Shown one piece after another: positions 18,146 to 29,100 of a stretch of 64,000 nt of DNA. Both the position numbers and the translations under genes were made by a program. The notes under the pieces are model-generated. The model saw only the letters and a program-made list of their open reading frames with translations. It had not been told where the DNA came from and did no database searches. Each line of letters opens with the position of its first letter. The stretch's first letter is position 1. The stretch comes from Pseudoalteromonas sp. '520P1 No. 423'. GTDB lineage: Bacteria; Pseudomonadota; Gammaproteobacteria; Enterobacterales; Alteromonadaceae. The stretch spans positions 3,410,001 through 3,474,000 of the forward strand of contig NZ_BBZB01000001.1 of assembly GCF_001269985.1 (NCBI RefSeq), written 5' to 3'.

Positions 18146-18433
18146 TTAACGTGCCTTACTTTTGTTTGCTGATTTTACTTTATATTGGCTCATACAATGA
18201 GAGCGAGATACGGCTTCGCTTCGTATGCTTAAGTATTTTGTTTTTCGACCCGATACTCTACTGCGCCAATTTTTAAAGGTTTTACTTTTTAATTCTTGGC
18301 GCATAAGTCGAATCACTTGTGGCTCAGTTAAGCCATATAAAATTTCGATGGCTTCAAATGGCGTGCGATCTTCCCAGGCCATTTCAATAACTCTCGATTT
18401 ATCAGGATATTCAAGCATTTCACTATGCCTCAT
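18146..18433 (-). CDS. TIGR03643 / DUF2805 family protein
   Basis: 95 aa. The segments RVIEMAWEDRTPFEAIEILY and GLTEPQVIRLMRQELK, SFKNWR-like FKNWRSRVSGRKTKYL identify this small basic family, which is often found beside photolyase/cryptochrome genes in marine bacteria. It looks like a helix-turn-helix type fold, so nucleic-acid binding is possible, but the function is unknown. It overlaps the 3' end of the ABC1 kinase gene by 11 bp and is intact although the adjacent photolyase genes are dead. Confidence 0.82.
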   Translation of the reverse strand: MRHSEMLEYPDKSRVIEMAWEDRTPFEAIEILYGLTEPQVIRLMRQELKSKTFKNWRSRVSGRKTKYLSIRSEAVSRSHCMSQYKVKSANKSKAR

Positions 18434-19745
18434 GATGAATAAATTTAGAAAATAACTGATGCGTATTCACTTTAGCCTCAAGCTTGGCAGCAAGTAAATA
18501 CAATCCAGCTAGTTTACGGTGGATAAATACCGCATCAATCGGTGGTGTGTGCCATTGCTCTTGCTGAGTATTAATTAACAAACCTTTCTCTTTAATTCTC
18601 AACGCTAAACCGCTCTTTGCAAAGTCATAAGTCTTGTCATGTACCAAAGGCTCACAGGCCAAGGCAAAAATGTCTAACACCTGCGATAAGTAGGTTGATT
18701 CAATATTATCAGCAAAAAAACCAATGCTTTTAGCTGCATCAACCATAGCCATTTTTTCATTGTTGACACTGGCTTTGATTAAGGCTAAATAACCACGACT
18801 TATCGCCTGTGGAATTTTCAGAGTGGCACCAAAATCAAGTAGCACTATACGCTCGGTATCAACTTGATAGAGATAATTAGCAAAGTTGGGATCTGTTTGC
18901 ATTAACTGGTAGGTAAAAAGCTCATCGAAAAACAAACCAATGAGTGACTCAACCGCCTTGTCTCTTAATTGTTGCGGTAATAGCGTTATTTCGTCAATAG
19001 GTACACCTTCAATAAATGTCATGGCTAATATCGACTGAGTACTAAAGTCTTCAATAACCCTAGGTAAAACAAATTGATCATCACTGAGCACCTCAGCGTA
19101 GTTTTTGACAAAATTTGCTTCATTGACGTAATCCGCTTCGGCAAGTAATTGCAGCTTCGCTTCTGCTAATAATTCATCAATCTTAATATGCGAGGGCAGC
19201 AGCCCTGACAATTTTAATAATGCCGCAACGTTATCAACATCACTACTAATCGCATCAGCAATACCTTGATATTGCACCTTTACTGCAAGCTTTTTACCAT
19301 TATCAAGGTAAGCCGTATGAACTTGTCCAATAGATGCTGAAGCAAAAGGTTTAAGCTCAAAGTGTGCAAAGTTATCGAGCCAACTAAATCCCCATTCCTT
19401 TTCTAACACTGCTAACAATTGCTTGAGTGGCATAGGTTGTGCGTTTGACCGGAGGTTATCTAATAGCTGACTTAACTCTGCAGGTAACAAATCGCCGGCA
19501 TCCATAGATAACAATTGCCCTACTTTCATTGCCGCACCACGAAGCTGTGACAGTTTGTCAGCTAAATGCTTAATATTGCTAGGTTGTACGAGCAATTTTT
19601 TAACGGATGTCGGTTGGCCTTTCGACCATTGCTTTGCTCCGTCTAAAACCATATTACTCGCGACTTTAGTGACCAAGGAGCCTAAGGTCGCTAATCTGGA
19701 TAATCGAGAGGTAGGTATTTTCTTTTCTTTTTTCAATCTATACAC
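18423..19745 (-). CDS. ABC1/UbiB-family atypical kinase
   Basis: 440 aa. The family's KxGQ motif is present (AAMKVGQLLSMDAGD), together with the Ala-rich loop and lysine segment (KLAVKVQYQGIADAI), and the DFG-type motif (RIVLLDFGATLKI). ABC1/ADCK/UbiB proteins are ATP-binding atypical kinases linked to ubiquinone and membrane lipid metabolism. This paralogue lies in the accessory region beside photolyase remnants, so it is not the main ubiB. Its start abuts the stop of the RND permease gene, implying co-transcription with the pump. Confidence 0.85.
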   Translation of the reverse strand: MYRLKKEKKIPTSRLSRLATLGSLVTKVASNMVLDGAKQWSKGQPTSVKKLLVQPSNIKHLADKLSQLRGAAMKVGQLLSMDAGDLLPAELSQLLDNLRSNAQPMPLKQLLAVLEKEWGFSWLDNFAHFELKPFASASIGQVHTAYLDNGKKLAVKVQYQGIADAISSDVDNVAALLKLSGLLPSHIKIDELLAEAKLQLLAEADYVNEANFVKNYAEVLSDDQFVLPRVIEDFSTQSILAMTFIEGVPIDEITLLPQQLRDKAVESLIGLFFDELFTYQLMQTDPNFANYLYQVDTERIVLLDFGATLKIPQAISRGYLALIKASVNNEKMAMVDAAKSIGFFADNIESTYLSQVLDIFALACEPLVHDKTYDFAKSGLALRIKEKGLLINTQQEQWHTPPIDAVFIHRKLAGLYLLAAKLEAKVNTHQLFSKFIHHEA

Positions 19746-22700
19746 CTAACGTATAACAAGCGACTTTACATCTTTGCCATATTGTTGAAAGTAACGTTTT
19801 AAATCGTCTAAAATAAGGTAGTTCATCGGCACAATAAACAAGGTGATCAACGTGGCGAATATAATGCCAAACCCTAAACTCACCGCCATTGGAATTAAAA
19901 ATTGCGCCTGGGTAGATTCTTCAAAGAGTAATGGTATCAAACCTGCAAATGTAGTGAGAGACGTCAACAATACCGCTCTAAAGCGCCTTCCCCCTGCTTC
20001 ATAAACCGCTTTTTTCACTGACGTACCTGCCAAGCGACGTTGATTGACATAGTCAACTAACACGAGTGAGTCATTAACGACTACACCAGATAACGCTAAT
20101 ATGCCCATGAAACTTAGCAAGGTTAAATCCAAGCCCATGATCCAATGCCCTATCACCGCGCCAACCAATCCAAAAGGAATGACTGACATCACAATCAAGG
20201 GTTGTGAATACGACTTAAATGGAATCGCCAATAAAACATAAATTAATATCGATAACGCTATCGCACCAACGATCAGCCCCTCAGATGACTCTTTTTGATC
20301 TCTCGCCTCGCCTGCTAATTCAAAACTAACACCCGGATAGGCATTCATTTTGATCGCTAACCAAGACTGCAGCTCTTTTTGAACTAAAGACATGTCGCCT
20401 GTTTTCTTATCAAAATCGGCCGTTACGGATAAGGTTCTTTGTCTATCTATCCGCAAAATTGTATTTGGACTCACACCAGGAAGAACATCAGCGACTTGCC
20501 ATAAGGCGACTTCTTGGTTAGGGCCAATACGTATCATCATTTGTTCTAACGTTTCAATAGACTGTCGCGCTTCGATAGGGTATCTCACCATAACCCGAAC
20601 TTCTTCACGACCTCGCTGAATACGCTGCACTTCAAAACCAAATACGGCTTGTCTCACTTGACTTGAAACGCTATTAAGATCTAGTCCTAACAGTCTTGCT
20701 TCAGGTTTTAAAACAAGCTGCAACTCTTCTTTACCATCTGACAAGGAATCCTCTATATCAAACACACCGGAATAAGTAGCCAACTTCACTTTTAATTGCT
20801 CGGAGATCTCATTAAGTGCACTGACATCGTTGCTTTTCAGTTCAATATCAATAGGAGAACCACCCCAACCGCCAATCTCTGCACGATAGTTTAGTTGCTC
20901 TGCCCCTGGGATTGGTCCAACACGCTTACGCCATTCATTGACAATATCTTGTGTCGTTACCACTAAAGTGCGTTTTTCAGGCGGGACTGTTTCAACACGA
21001 ACTCTGCCCGTTGTTGAATTTCTCCCTCCACTGATCGCATAAATATTACGAATAACAGACTCTCCGGTCTCAGGGTCGCGAAATTCTTCGCGCAAATCTT
21101 GGGCATGCTGCGTAATCGCTCTAACATAACTGTCAGTAGAGTTGAATGCTGTCCCTGAAGGCATGATCAAATTTGCCGTAGCTACCTCACTTTGTATACG
21201 AGGGAAAAATACAAATTTAGTGTGCCCACTAAACAAAGTGCCTAGCACCATGATAAAAGCGGCAACCATTAACGCGAGCGTTGCGTAGCGCCAGCGCATT
21301 GCTTGTGCTAGAGCTGGTTGATAGAGTTTTTCAATCAACACTTCCAGTGAACGAGCAATTTTTTGTTGAAGTTGTGATAGTCGAGAAGGATTATTTGAAA
21401 GTGGGCGAACATGTTTTAGATGTGCCGGTAAGATAAATTTCGACTCTATAAGTGAAAATAATAATACTGGCACTACTACAAACGTGATGGCTGCATACCA
21501 ACTAGCTCGTCCTGTTTGAAAGGCAAGTGGTAAAAAAGCTGCAGCAGTGGTTAAAATACCAAAAGTTACCGGCACCGCAACTTCTCGCGTTCCGTTAATG
21601 GCAGCCTTTAGCGGATCTTCGCCTCGTTGTAAGTGAGAATACACGTTTTCGCCGGTAACAATCGCATCATCAACGACAATACCGAGCACTAATATAAAGG
21701 CAAATAGACTCATCAGGTTGATACTGACGCCGAATAAAGGCATGAATAGAAATGCCCCTAAAAAACACATAGGGATACCCAAGCATACCCAGAAGGCAAC
21801 TGCGGGTCTTAAAAATAACGCAAGCATAATTATCACCAATAATGCGCCCTGCCATGCACTCTTAGTTAACGTATCAAGCCTTGCTTTTACTGGTTCGCTT
21901 CGATCTCGCCAGTAGTCCATTGATAGACCTTGCGGCAATTGGCTTTGCTTTGCTTCAATGTAATCTCTTACCGCGGAGGTTATATCGATAACACTTTCAT
22001 TTCCGGTTCTAAATACTTCAATCTCTATTGCGGGTACACCATTAAAACGCGTATTTAGCGATATTTCAGCAAACGCATCCTTGATATTGGCTATATCTCC
22101 TAAGCGCAACATGGTGCCGTCTTGAGTGGTAATAATAGGAATATTAGCAAAGTCATTAGCTTGGTAAGCTTGCCCTCTACTGCGAATAAAGATCTCACCA
22201 CCGGACGTTCGTAGGTTACCTGCTGAAGAATCACGGGAGTTTTGGCGCAAAATATTAGAAACCTGGGCCAAAGTTAGGTCATATTTACGAAGTGCCCATT
22301 CTGGTATTTCAATAGACATCTCAAACGGAAGAACATCCTCAATTGCTACTTGGGATATATCATCTAATTGAACAAGCTCATCCCTCACGTCTTCAGCCAT
22401 ACGCCTTAATGTTACGGCATCATAATTACCATAAATCATTACTCCGATTGCATCTCTGCGCCATTGAGGCACTTGAATTAATAAGTTCTCCGCTTCTACA
22501 GGAAAATTACTAATCGCATCAACGCGAATTTTTACTTCTTCAAGCAGCTCCCTTACGTCATAGCCTTCTTCAACAGATAAAGTAACGGATGCTCTGCCCT
22601 CACTGCTTTGAGAATTAATTTGACGGATACCTTCAATATCTTGAACCGCTTCTTCTATCTTAATCGTGATGCCTTCTTCAACTTCTTGTGGCGATGCACT

Positions 22701-22853
22701 GGGTAAAGTAACGCTGACGCTAACACTGCGTACTTCAATTTCAGGAAATAGATCAACAGGCACTTTGTTGAGCATCACATAGGCACCAGCTAACATTATT
22801 AATACTAATAATATATTCGCAGCAACATCGTTTTTAGCAAACCAAGCAATCAT
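19746..22853 (-). CDS. RND efflux permease
   Basis: 1035 aa, the normal RND length. It starts MIAWFAKNDVAANILLVL and has the twelve-helix, two-periplasmic-domain layout. The proton-relay motif is visible in FILVLGIVVDDAIVTGENVY, and the C-terminal LSGVVVNDSLVLVDYVNQRR is the matching second-half motif. Sequence features (VPVDLFPEIEVRSVSVSV) fit the MdtBC/AcrB-like subgroup found without a local TolC. The upstream gene encodes its adaptor, with an 11-bp gap. Confidence 0.92.
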   Translation of the reverse strand: MIAWFAKNDVAANILLVLIMLAGAYVMLNKVPVDLFPEIEVRSVSVSVTLPSASPQEVEEGITIKIEEAVQDIEGIRQINSQSSEGRASVTLSVEEGYDVRELLEEVKIRVDAISNFPVEAENLLIQVPQWRRDAIGVMIYGNYDAVTLRRMAEDVRDELVQLDDISQVAIEDVLPFEMSIEIPEWALRKYDLTLAQVSNILRQNSRDSSAGNLRTSGGEIFIRSRGQAYQANDFANIPIITTQDGTMLRLGDIANIKDAFAEISLNTRFNGVPAIEIEVFRTGNESVIDITSAVRDYIEAKQSQLPQGLSMDYWRDRSEPVKARLDTLTKSAWQGALLVIIMLALFLRPAVAFWVCLGIPMCFLGAFLFMPLFGVSINLMSLFAFILVLGIVVDDAIVTGENVYSHLQRGEDPLKAAINGTREVAVPVTFGILTTAAAFLPLAFQTGRASWYAAITFVVVPVLLFSLIESKFILPAHLKHVRPLSNNPSRLSQLQQKIARSLEVLIEKLYQPALAQAMRWRYATLALMVAAFIMVLGTLFSGHTKFVFFPRIQSEVATANLIMPSGTAFNSTDSYVRAITQHAQDLREEFRDPETGESVIRNIYAISGGRNSTTGRVRVETVPPEKRTLVVTTQDIVNEWRKRVGPIPGAEQLNYRAEIGGWGGSPIDIELKSNDVSALNEISEQLKVKLATYSGVFDIEDSLSDGKEELQLVLKPEARLLGLDLNSVSSQVRQAVFGFEVQRIQRGREEVRVMVRYPIEARQSIETLEQMMIRIGPNQEVALWQVADVLPGVSPNTILRIDRQRTLSVTADFDKKTGDMSLVQKELQSWLAIKMNAYPGVSFELAGEARDQKESSEGLIVGAIALSILIYVLLAIPFKSYSQPLIVMSVIPFGLVGAVIGHWIMGLDLTLLSFMGILALSGVVVNDSLVLVDYVNQRRLAGTSVKKAVYEAGGRRFRAVLLTSLTTFAGLIPLLFEESTQAQFLIPMAVSLGFGIIFATLITLFIVPMNYLILDDLKRYFQQYGKDVKSLVIR

Positions 22854-22864
22854 TATGCAAACTC

Positions 22865-24253
22865 CTATTGCGCGCTAACTGACATCGAAGCATTAGGGGA
22901 AAAAGCATCCTCTACTTCAGTATTTTCGCTTACAGCCGAAGACTCTGCTATCAATTGCTTTTTAGTGGCTTCTTTTACTGGCGAATTATCGCCGTCTAAC
23001 GGCTTTACTTTTGTACCATCAGGTAAATTAGCCGTAGGAGTAAGAATTAGGATATCTGATTTGTTTAGTAAGCCAGCAGAAAGATTATTGTTGGACGATT
23101 GATAGCTCACCGTTAAAAGTGTATTTGCCTGCTGTGGAGCAACCACTACTGAGTCGTTATCAGTCCAGATAGGCGTGATTTTACGCTTTTTAAGTAAGCC
23201 ATTATCAACGACACTCACCATAAAATCTTGAGAAACAGCACGACGAGGAATGACAAAAACATCTTCATAGCGTTTGCCTTCTATTTTGGCTCTCATAAAT
23301 TGGCCGATTCTCACTGCTGGTCTCTGCTTTGAGGGTATAAAAGGCTTTTCTATTTGTGCGACAACGTAAAGCATTCTGGTGCGAGGATCGAAAGCCCCTT
23401 CAGTACGAACAATTTTTCCAATCCATTGATGCGTTTGATTACCCATATCACTTTCAAATAATACTGCAGGTAGCTCGTTAGCAAGAGTTTCACCTTCAGG
23501 TAGGAGTAAGTGTTCTAGATCGTCTACTTTGATAGGTAGGCGCACTTCAACAACATCATTACTGTAAATTGACGCAATCGTTTGACTTGGGGTTACAAAC
23601 TCCCCAATGTCTATTAATTGCTCAAGCACTTTTCCATCAAATGGCGCAACAACTTCTGTTCTTTGTAAATTCAACCTAGCCCTTTTAACTTTTGACTTTG
23701 CTGCTTGTAGTGATGCTTTTGCTGCGGCAAGTTGTGGCTCTCTTAATGCTAGTTTTCGTGCCGCTTTTGATTCGGGAATTGTGTTCCACTCCTTCGCAGC
23801 AAGCTCTGCTTGGGCTAATTCTTGAATATACTTCACTTCAATATCCGCAGCCTGCGAAATTGCAATATCAAGCTCAACTTCAAAGTCTCTGCTATCAATT
23901 TTAGCTAAAATATCACCTTTCTTAAAAACGCCACCAGCTCGAATATTTGGCGAAACAGCTACCACCCGGCCACTGATATCGGCAACCAAACGAGTTTCGG
24001 TAAGTGCTTGAGCTGTTCCGTATGAGTTTACCCAGATATCGAATGACTTGGTCTCTAAGGGTCTCACTTCTACAGCAACACTCGGAGCAGGCCTATCTCC
24101 CCACCTGTTGGCTTTGGGTTTGGCACTAAATAGACCCACAACAACTAGGAAACAAATAGCCAAGATAGCCAAAGTTACAATACTGTGGGCAATCCAAGGT
24201 ACTTTTCTTTCATATATTTCCAATTTACTGTTTTGATTAAATTGACTTGTCAT
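22865..24253 (-). CDS. RND periplasmic adaptor (membrane fusion protein)
   Basis: About 462 aa from the ATG with GGAGAA upstream; an ATG 12 nt earlier is an alternative. An N-terminal membrane anchor (SIVTLAILAICFLVVVGLFS) is followed by the barrel-sandwich half VSPNIRAGGVFKKGDILAK, an Ala/Lys-rich hairpin (about 150-200), RTEVVAPFDGKVLEQL, and VFVIPRRAVSQDFM in the membrane-proximal domain. The C-terminal tail (about 50 residues, Ser/Ala/Glu-rich) is longer than usual. It forms the adaptor ring for the downstream RND permease. Confidence 0.9.
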   Translation of the reverse strand: MTSQFNQNSKLEIYERKVPWIAHSIVTLAILAICFLVVVGLFSAKPKANRWGDRPAPSVAVEVRPLETKSFDIWVNSYGTAQALTETRLVADISGRVVAVSPNIRAGGVFKKGDILAKIDSRDFEVELDIAISQAADIEVKYIQELAQAELAAKEWNTIPESKAARKLALREPQLAAAKASLQAAKSKVKRARLNLQRTEVVAPFDGKVLEQLIDIGEFVTPSQTIASIYSNDVVEVRLPIKVDDLEHLLLPEGETLANELPAVLFESDMGNQTHQWIGKIVRTEGAFDPRTRMLYVVAQIEKPFIPSKQRPAVRIGQFMRAKIEGKRYEDVFVIPRRAVSQDFMVSVVDNGLLKKRKITPIWTDNDSVVVAPQQANTLLTVSYQSSNNNLSAGLLNKSDILILTPTANLPDGTKVKPLDGDNSPVKEATKKQLIAESSAVSENTEVEDAFSPNASMSVSAQ

Positions 24254-24466
24254 TGAGTTCTCCATAACTTGACCGGTACGTTATAGAACCGGTTAAGCAT
24301 TTATTACACTGTGTTGTTTTAATTTAATTACAATGCAATACGAATCATCGAACAAAAAAGATTTATCTTATAAATATAATTTTATATTGCTTACAGTAAC
24401 TGAGGGTTACAAGAAGGAACTGCAATCAGTGAAATTAAAAGGCTTTTGTTATCTGACGATTCCTAC

Positions 24467-24757
24467 ATGATGAATTTAATGGCAGCTATTTTTACTAAAC
24501 ACTCTGATTAGAGGTATGAAAAAGAACATCGTTTTATAGATTTTCATAGGGAAGGTAGTTCAAAAAAATATATTGATAAAGATCTTAGCGCAAAACAAGT
24601 GAAGTCAATTATTCTAGGTTATTGATTTGACCATGAGAAGTATGATGCCGAATTAAAACGAGTAATTGAAATTTTATACGGTGGGAACTTAACGATATAT
24701 AAGGCAGAGCCAAGCCTTAAGAAATACTGTATGGTAATCAAACCATATCAACTTTAA
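24467..24757 (+). pseudogene. Decayed hypothetical gene
   Basis: A 97-codon reading frame begins ATGATG and is interrupted by two in-frame stops (after KHSD and after IILGY). The translated text (YEKEHRFIDFHREGSSKKYI, VIEILYGGNLTIYKAEPSLK) reads like a real protein but I cannot assign it to a family. It lies in the 24.25-25.17 kb spacer within the accessory region. Confidence 0.4.
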
Positions 24758-24785
24758 ATTATAGTTTGAAGGCCAATACAAACAT

Positions 24786-25031
24786 AGTAACCTTGTAAAT
24801 AACTATGCCTCCTCCTAAAGAGCTCACTAGCTTTAATTTTCTCCATTTATATTTGCAAAGAATCGTTTTACATATATTAGGGATTACACTAAACAGTAGA
24901 AACTGAATTTATTTTGATTTACTGAAGTGGGCTTTAAACTCAAATATAAAGTACAAGCTAAGCCTTTATTTTAGAATAATAAAAAATTAGACATAAAAAA
25001 CCCCTCACCAAACGATAAGGGTTCTAAATTG
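24786..25031 (-). repeat. tRNA-Leu 3'-flank repeat, copy 1
   Basis: About 245 bp that align over their whole length with 33770-34025 (for example TTTGCAAAGAATCGTTTTA and AAGCCTTTATTTTAGAA are shared), including the terminator-like hairpin ACCCCTCACC...GGGT near 25002-25023. The same DNA flanks the intact tRNA-Leu, so flank and tRNA 3' half were duplicated as a unit. Confidence 0.75.
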
Positions 25032-25084
25032 TGGTACCAGTAGGCGGACTCGAACCGCCACACCCGAAGGCGGGGGATTTTGAA
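25032..25084 (-). repeat. Displaced tRNA-Leu(CAA) 3' half, copy B (att-like)
   Basis: 53 nt identical by eye to the 3' half of the intact tRNA-Leu at 34026-34078, including CCA. The match ends at TTCAAAATCC in the anticodon loop, the same point as copies A and C. The lack of decay suggests a more recent displacement than copy A. Confidence 0.85.
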
Positions 25085-25170
25085 AAGTATACGCCTAAAT
25101 TTATCTTTATATTTCAATTAAATAAAAACAAATATAAACACTTTACAAATTCTTTGCAAGTCTACGTATT

Positions 25171-26084
25171 TTATTGAATACTAGCATTTATTGCATTCGC
25201 AGTTTGTCTTGCTTTCACTAGTAGCTGAGCATAAAGTTCTAAGCTTTCTAGATATTCATTATCCTTTACACTGCTTTGTGCAAGTAATCGTTTACCAGCG
25301 GTAATTCCTTGCTCTAATGACAATTCACCATTGTCGCTAAACAAAACACTATACCAACACGCAGTATCCCATTTCAGATAGGCTTCCTTTATCGGTGCGG
25401 GTAACATGCAGGCCTGATAAAACAATTCTCCTGCCTTATTTTTATCACCAAATGTCCATAAGAGTTGCGCTGCTCGTTCAACAATTTCTACGTTGTTGCT
25501 ATATTGCTGTGCAATACCCGTTGCATAATGGATCGCTTCACTTTCCTTTTGTGTGTTTTGTAATAAGTCCATCTGTACAATATGAGCGAACGGAGAACTT
25601 CCTTGCAATAATTTTGCTACTATTGGCGCTTGTTTATTACTATCACCGCCCATGATGCTGGGCTGTCCATAAGCTTTAGCTGCTTCCATTTGGTATCTAG
25701 CATTCTGGGGTGCGAGTTTGGCCGCTTTTGTCATCGCCTCAACATAATTGCTATATATCGACATTTTGGAAAACATCGAACTATTTTTTGCGACAATTTG
25801 CCATAAATTTCCCGCCCAATATTGTACTTTTGCATTGTTCGGGTGTGCTTTTGTGAAAGACGCTAAAGCATCGTCAGCGTTATCTTCATTACGTTGAAGG
25901 GGCTATCGAGGACATCAAGCGCAGTTATTACCGATTGATAGTCACGCTGATAATATAGCGCTTCTAAAGTTTGTTGATTAGTTTTTTGATGCTCTAGGGT
26001 TACTGCTAATGTGGCTTTTGGCACATAAGCTGTGCCTAAGATTGCGTTGAACAAGGCGAGTTTTGCCCCATGGATGAGTTTCAT
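25171..26084 (-). pseudogene. TPR-like secreted protein, frameshifted
   Basis: The start MKLIHGAKLALFNAILGTAYV (CAGGAG site before ATGATG) runs for about 70 codons to YQRDYQSVITALDVLDSP. The frame then shifts near 25895 and continues as RNEDNADDALASFTKAHPN and NAKVQYWAGNLWQIVAK, on to QAPIVAKLLQGSSPFA and a stop at 25171. The pattern of helical pairs (YVEAMTKAAKLAPQNARYQM) is tetratricopeptide-like, and the start looks like a signal peptide. It follows the M1-peptidase gene in the same direction and was probably the third gene of that operon. A single indel seems to have broken it. Confidence 0.7.
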
Positions 26085-26170
26085 CATGTGCTCCTGTAAC
26101 TTCAATGAATAAGTTGTGAAATGGTTGAACAGCGAGAGCTAGAATACTCCCGCTGGTGTTTATAAAGGGA

Positions 26171-29100
26171 CTAGTTGATAGTGAAAACGTTGTCTGACAA
26201 GTTTCTGTCTATTCTGCGCAATTTAGGATCTACCTGTACATGTGTAGGTTGTCTTTCTGTATATAAAGTCACTTCACTACGATCTTTATAGAATTTTACT
26301 TTTTCAATTAACATAGCGTTGCTATCGTCATACATTGGGTAGCCGTCATAAAGGGCGACATCGATATATTCATTGATAGGCGCGGCTTGCTCTTCGTTAG
26401 TTTGTAAGTCCAATTCGAACTTCAATACACTGACATCAATAGTGGTCATAAATACACTATTAGCTTCGTTCGACACTCGCTGTGATTTTGCACCATGTAT
26501 CTCAAAGCTGTGGAATATCACTCGCTTAAATAAATCATCTATTTGCTCTACTTGCTCATGTGTAGCTTGCTGACTAAAGGCAGCTAATACATCCAATGTT
26601 GTCGCTTTGTATGGGTAGCCTTTTTCAGTTAAAAGTTGCTTTAATGCTTGGTTAATCTTGTCTTCACCTAAGATATCCAATAGCGCGTACATACTGTGCT
26701 GACCTTTACCGTAAAACAAGTGAGCCTCGTGTCCCATGCTATATAACGGTTGTTCGATATCAGACATGTATGGACGAACTTTCAAATAAAAATCTAACGA
26801 TTGATTCACTAAATCAAAAGCGGCTGTTTCTCCATATATATGATTCAACATAACAAGCTCGGTATATTTAGCTAATGTTTCGGTCACCATTGGAGCGCCC
26901 GCAATGTAATGTGGCTCCAGATAGTCGCCCCAGAACTGGTGAGCAAATTCATGTGAAATTCCACGTAATTGAGGATTAAATTCGGCTAAATCTACTTGTC
27001 TGCTATCTAAGTTAAACATTCTATTCTCTACCCCTACGTACATACCTGGTTGTGAACTTCCAAATGACTGAGTTGCTGAAAAATATGGAATTTCTACAAT
27101 GGCATAATGTTTACCTTTATAAGGCATATAGTGTTTAGTAAAGTAATTCATTGATTGTGTTAACGCCGTTAAAATCATCTCGTTGTCTTGATTATGCTCA
27201 GGTGCATGATAGACCGTTAATTCAACACCATTATGTTTTTTTGTTTCAGTGGTAAATTCCGCTGAAACGACAGCTAGCTGTGCTTGAATTGGCTGGGCAG
27301 ACTGGTAGTGAAAGAATTGACGTCCTTCATTAATCCACGTCTTTTTAGGCGTTCCAACAGTTACCACAGTTTGCGGCATTGTGGTGGAAATGACTGCGTC
27401 AAACATTAATTTATCGTGTGCTTCAACGTGCATGTGCTTTTCTGGCATAGTACGCGTTAATTTTGGTAAATCATGCTCATTACGATTGTCCACATCTGTT
27501 AATACGTAAGCTTCGTTAAAGCCAAATTGTGGTATCACATCTTCAACTTCTATATAACTACCGCCATCGGTTACATAGTGTTCACCGTCTAATTCGCCAA
27601 AAGCGTTATGTGTTGCGGTTAGCGAAAACTCAACAGAGGTTGTTTTATTCGGCGCTAAAGGTGTTGTCAAAGTAAACAACATGGTTTGATGTACTTGATC
27701 ATGTTTGATTAATTCTGCACCCGCTAATTCTACCTGATAGTTCACATGGCTTTGACGCAATACCGACACCAATACATCTGTGATCGGCTGATCAGATTGG
27801 TTTTCAATGATATAACTGCCTCGTATTTGATAACTACGATTCTCAGGAAAGATATCCATCGCTAACTTAACGTCAACAATTGTAGGTGACGATTTACCTT
27901 GGTATGACTTATATTGTTTTTCGTAGTCTGCCATTAGCGCAATCTTTTGTTCCTCTGTCATAAAGGTATTAAACATATTTTTTTGGTAGAAAATATAGCT
28001 AGCGCTAGTGACACAAACCAACATTAAGCTTGCCAACAGCACACGGGCTTTTTTCGTTAATTTTTCTGCTGTAACTGTACTGCCGCGTTGCCAGAATTTA
28101 ACGGTGATTACACCTAAAGTACCTGTTAAAGAAAGCCAGTAAATGTTGTACCAATGAGCAGCTTGTGCATGATAAATCGTGTCAGCCATATCAGAGAACA
28201 TGAAATAAGGTTGATAGGCAAATACTGTTAATGGATGGTCAAGTAACATGCCTTTCGCTACGCCATTTAGTACAAATACACCAACACCTAATAACAACCC
28301 AATGGCTTTTACTTTGGCAAAACGCTGTAAAAATAGCGTTAATAAAGCTGCCAACAACATAGGAACGCCACTGTAATAGAACAGCAATAAATACTGTTGA
28401 GGTTGAATATCTAAATAACCTTGCGACAACTGGAATAGAATCGCCGAGGTAATGCTCACCAGTATTAAGGTAAAACCGATGGTAAGTACTGCCGCTAATT
28501 TTGCAAAATAAAAAGTAAAATTTTGCGTAGGTGTGCAATCAATTAATGGTGCGATTTTGATTAAACGTTCATTCCAATATAGTTCTACCGTAAAGAAAAT
28601 CACCACTAACATACCAATTTTTGCTAATGGTTCTTGTAACCAGCCTAGAATTAACGCTGTTTGTGGCAAGAATGCTTGACCTCCTGCGACTGGACCATCA
28701 AAAACACTGTTAATTAAGTTTCCTAATGTAAAGGCGATAGTGGTGATCAACAGCACCATGAATACTTTGCCACGTGTCGCGGTCATGTACTCTATGTTGA
28801 ATTTTGACCATGCTACTGGCCAATTAATTTGGTTAAAATCAATCACAGGTTTTGGGCTGGTATATGGCGTGAAACGTTTGTGTTCAGGTTCTGCTGTAGC
28901 AGATAGATCTTGAACGTTCTTTTTCGTTTTTATTTTATGTTCAGCCCTAAAGCTGAATACTCTATAAGTAAAGACAAATAAACTAAGGCTTATTGCTAGC
29001 CATAAAATACGGTTGAATAACAATGCCCCTGTTAGCGAAGGCATAAAAGTATTGCGTTGCTCAGCACTCCAATAAGCAGATTGTTCTGCAAAAGCGATTA

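Noticed and set aside
25032..25084. A second functional tRNA-Leu gene
   Set aside because: The 5' half including the D-arm and half of the anticodon stem is absent; only the 3' half is present.
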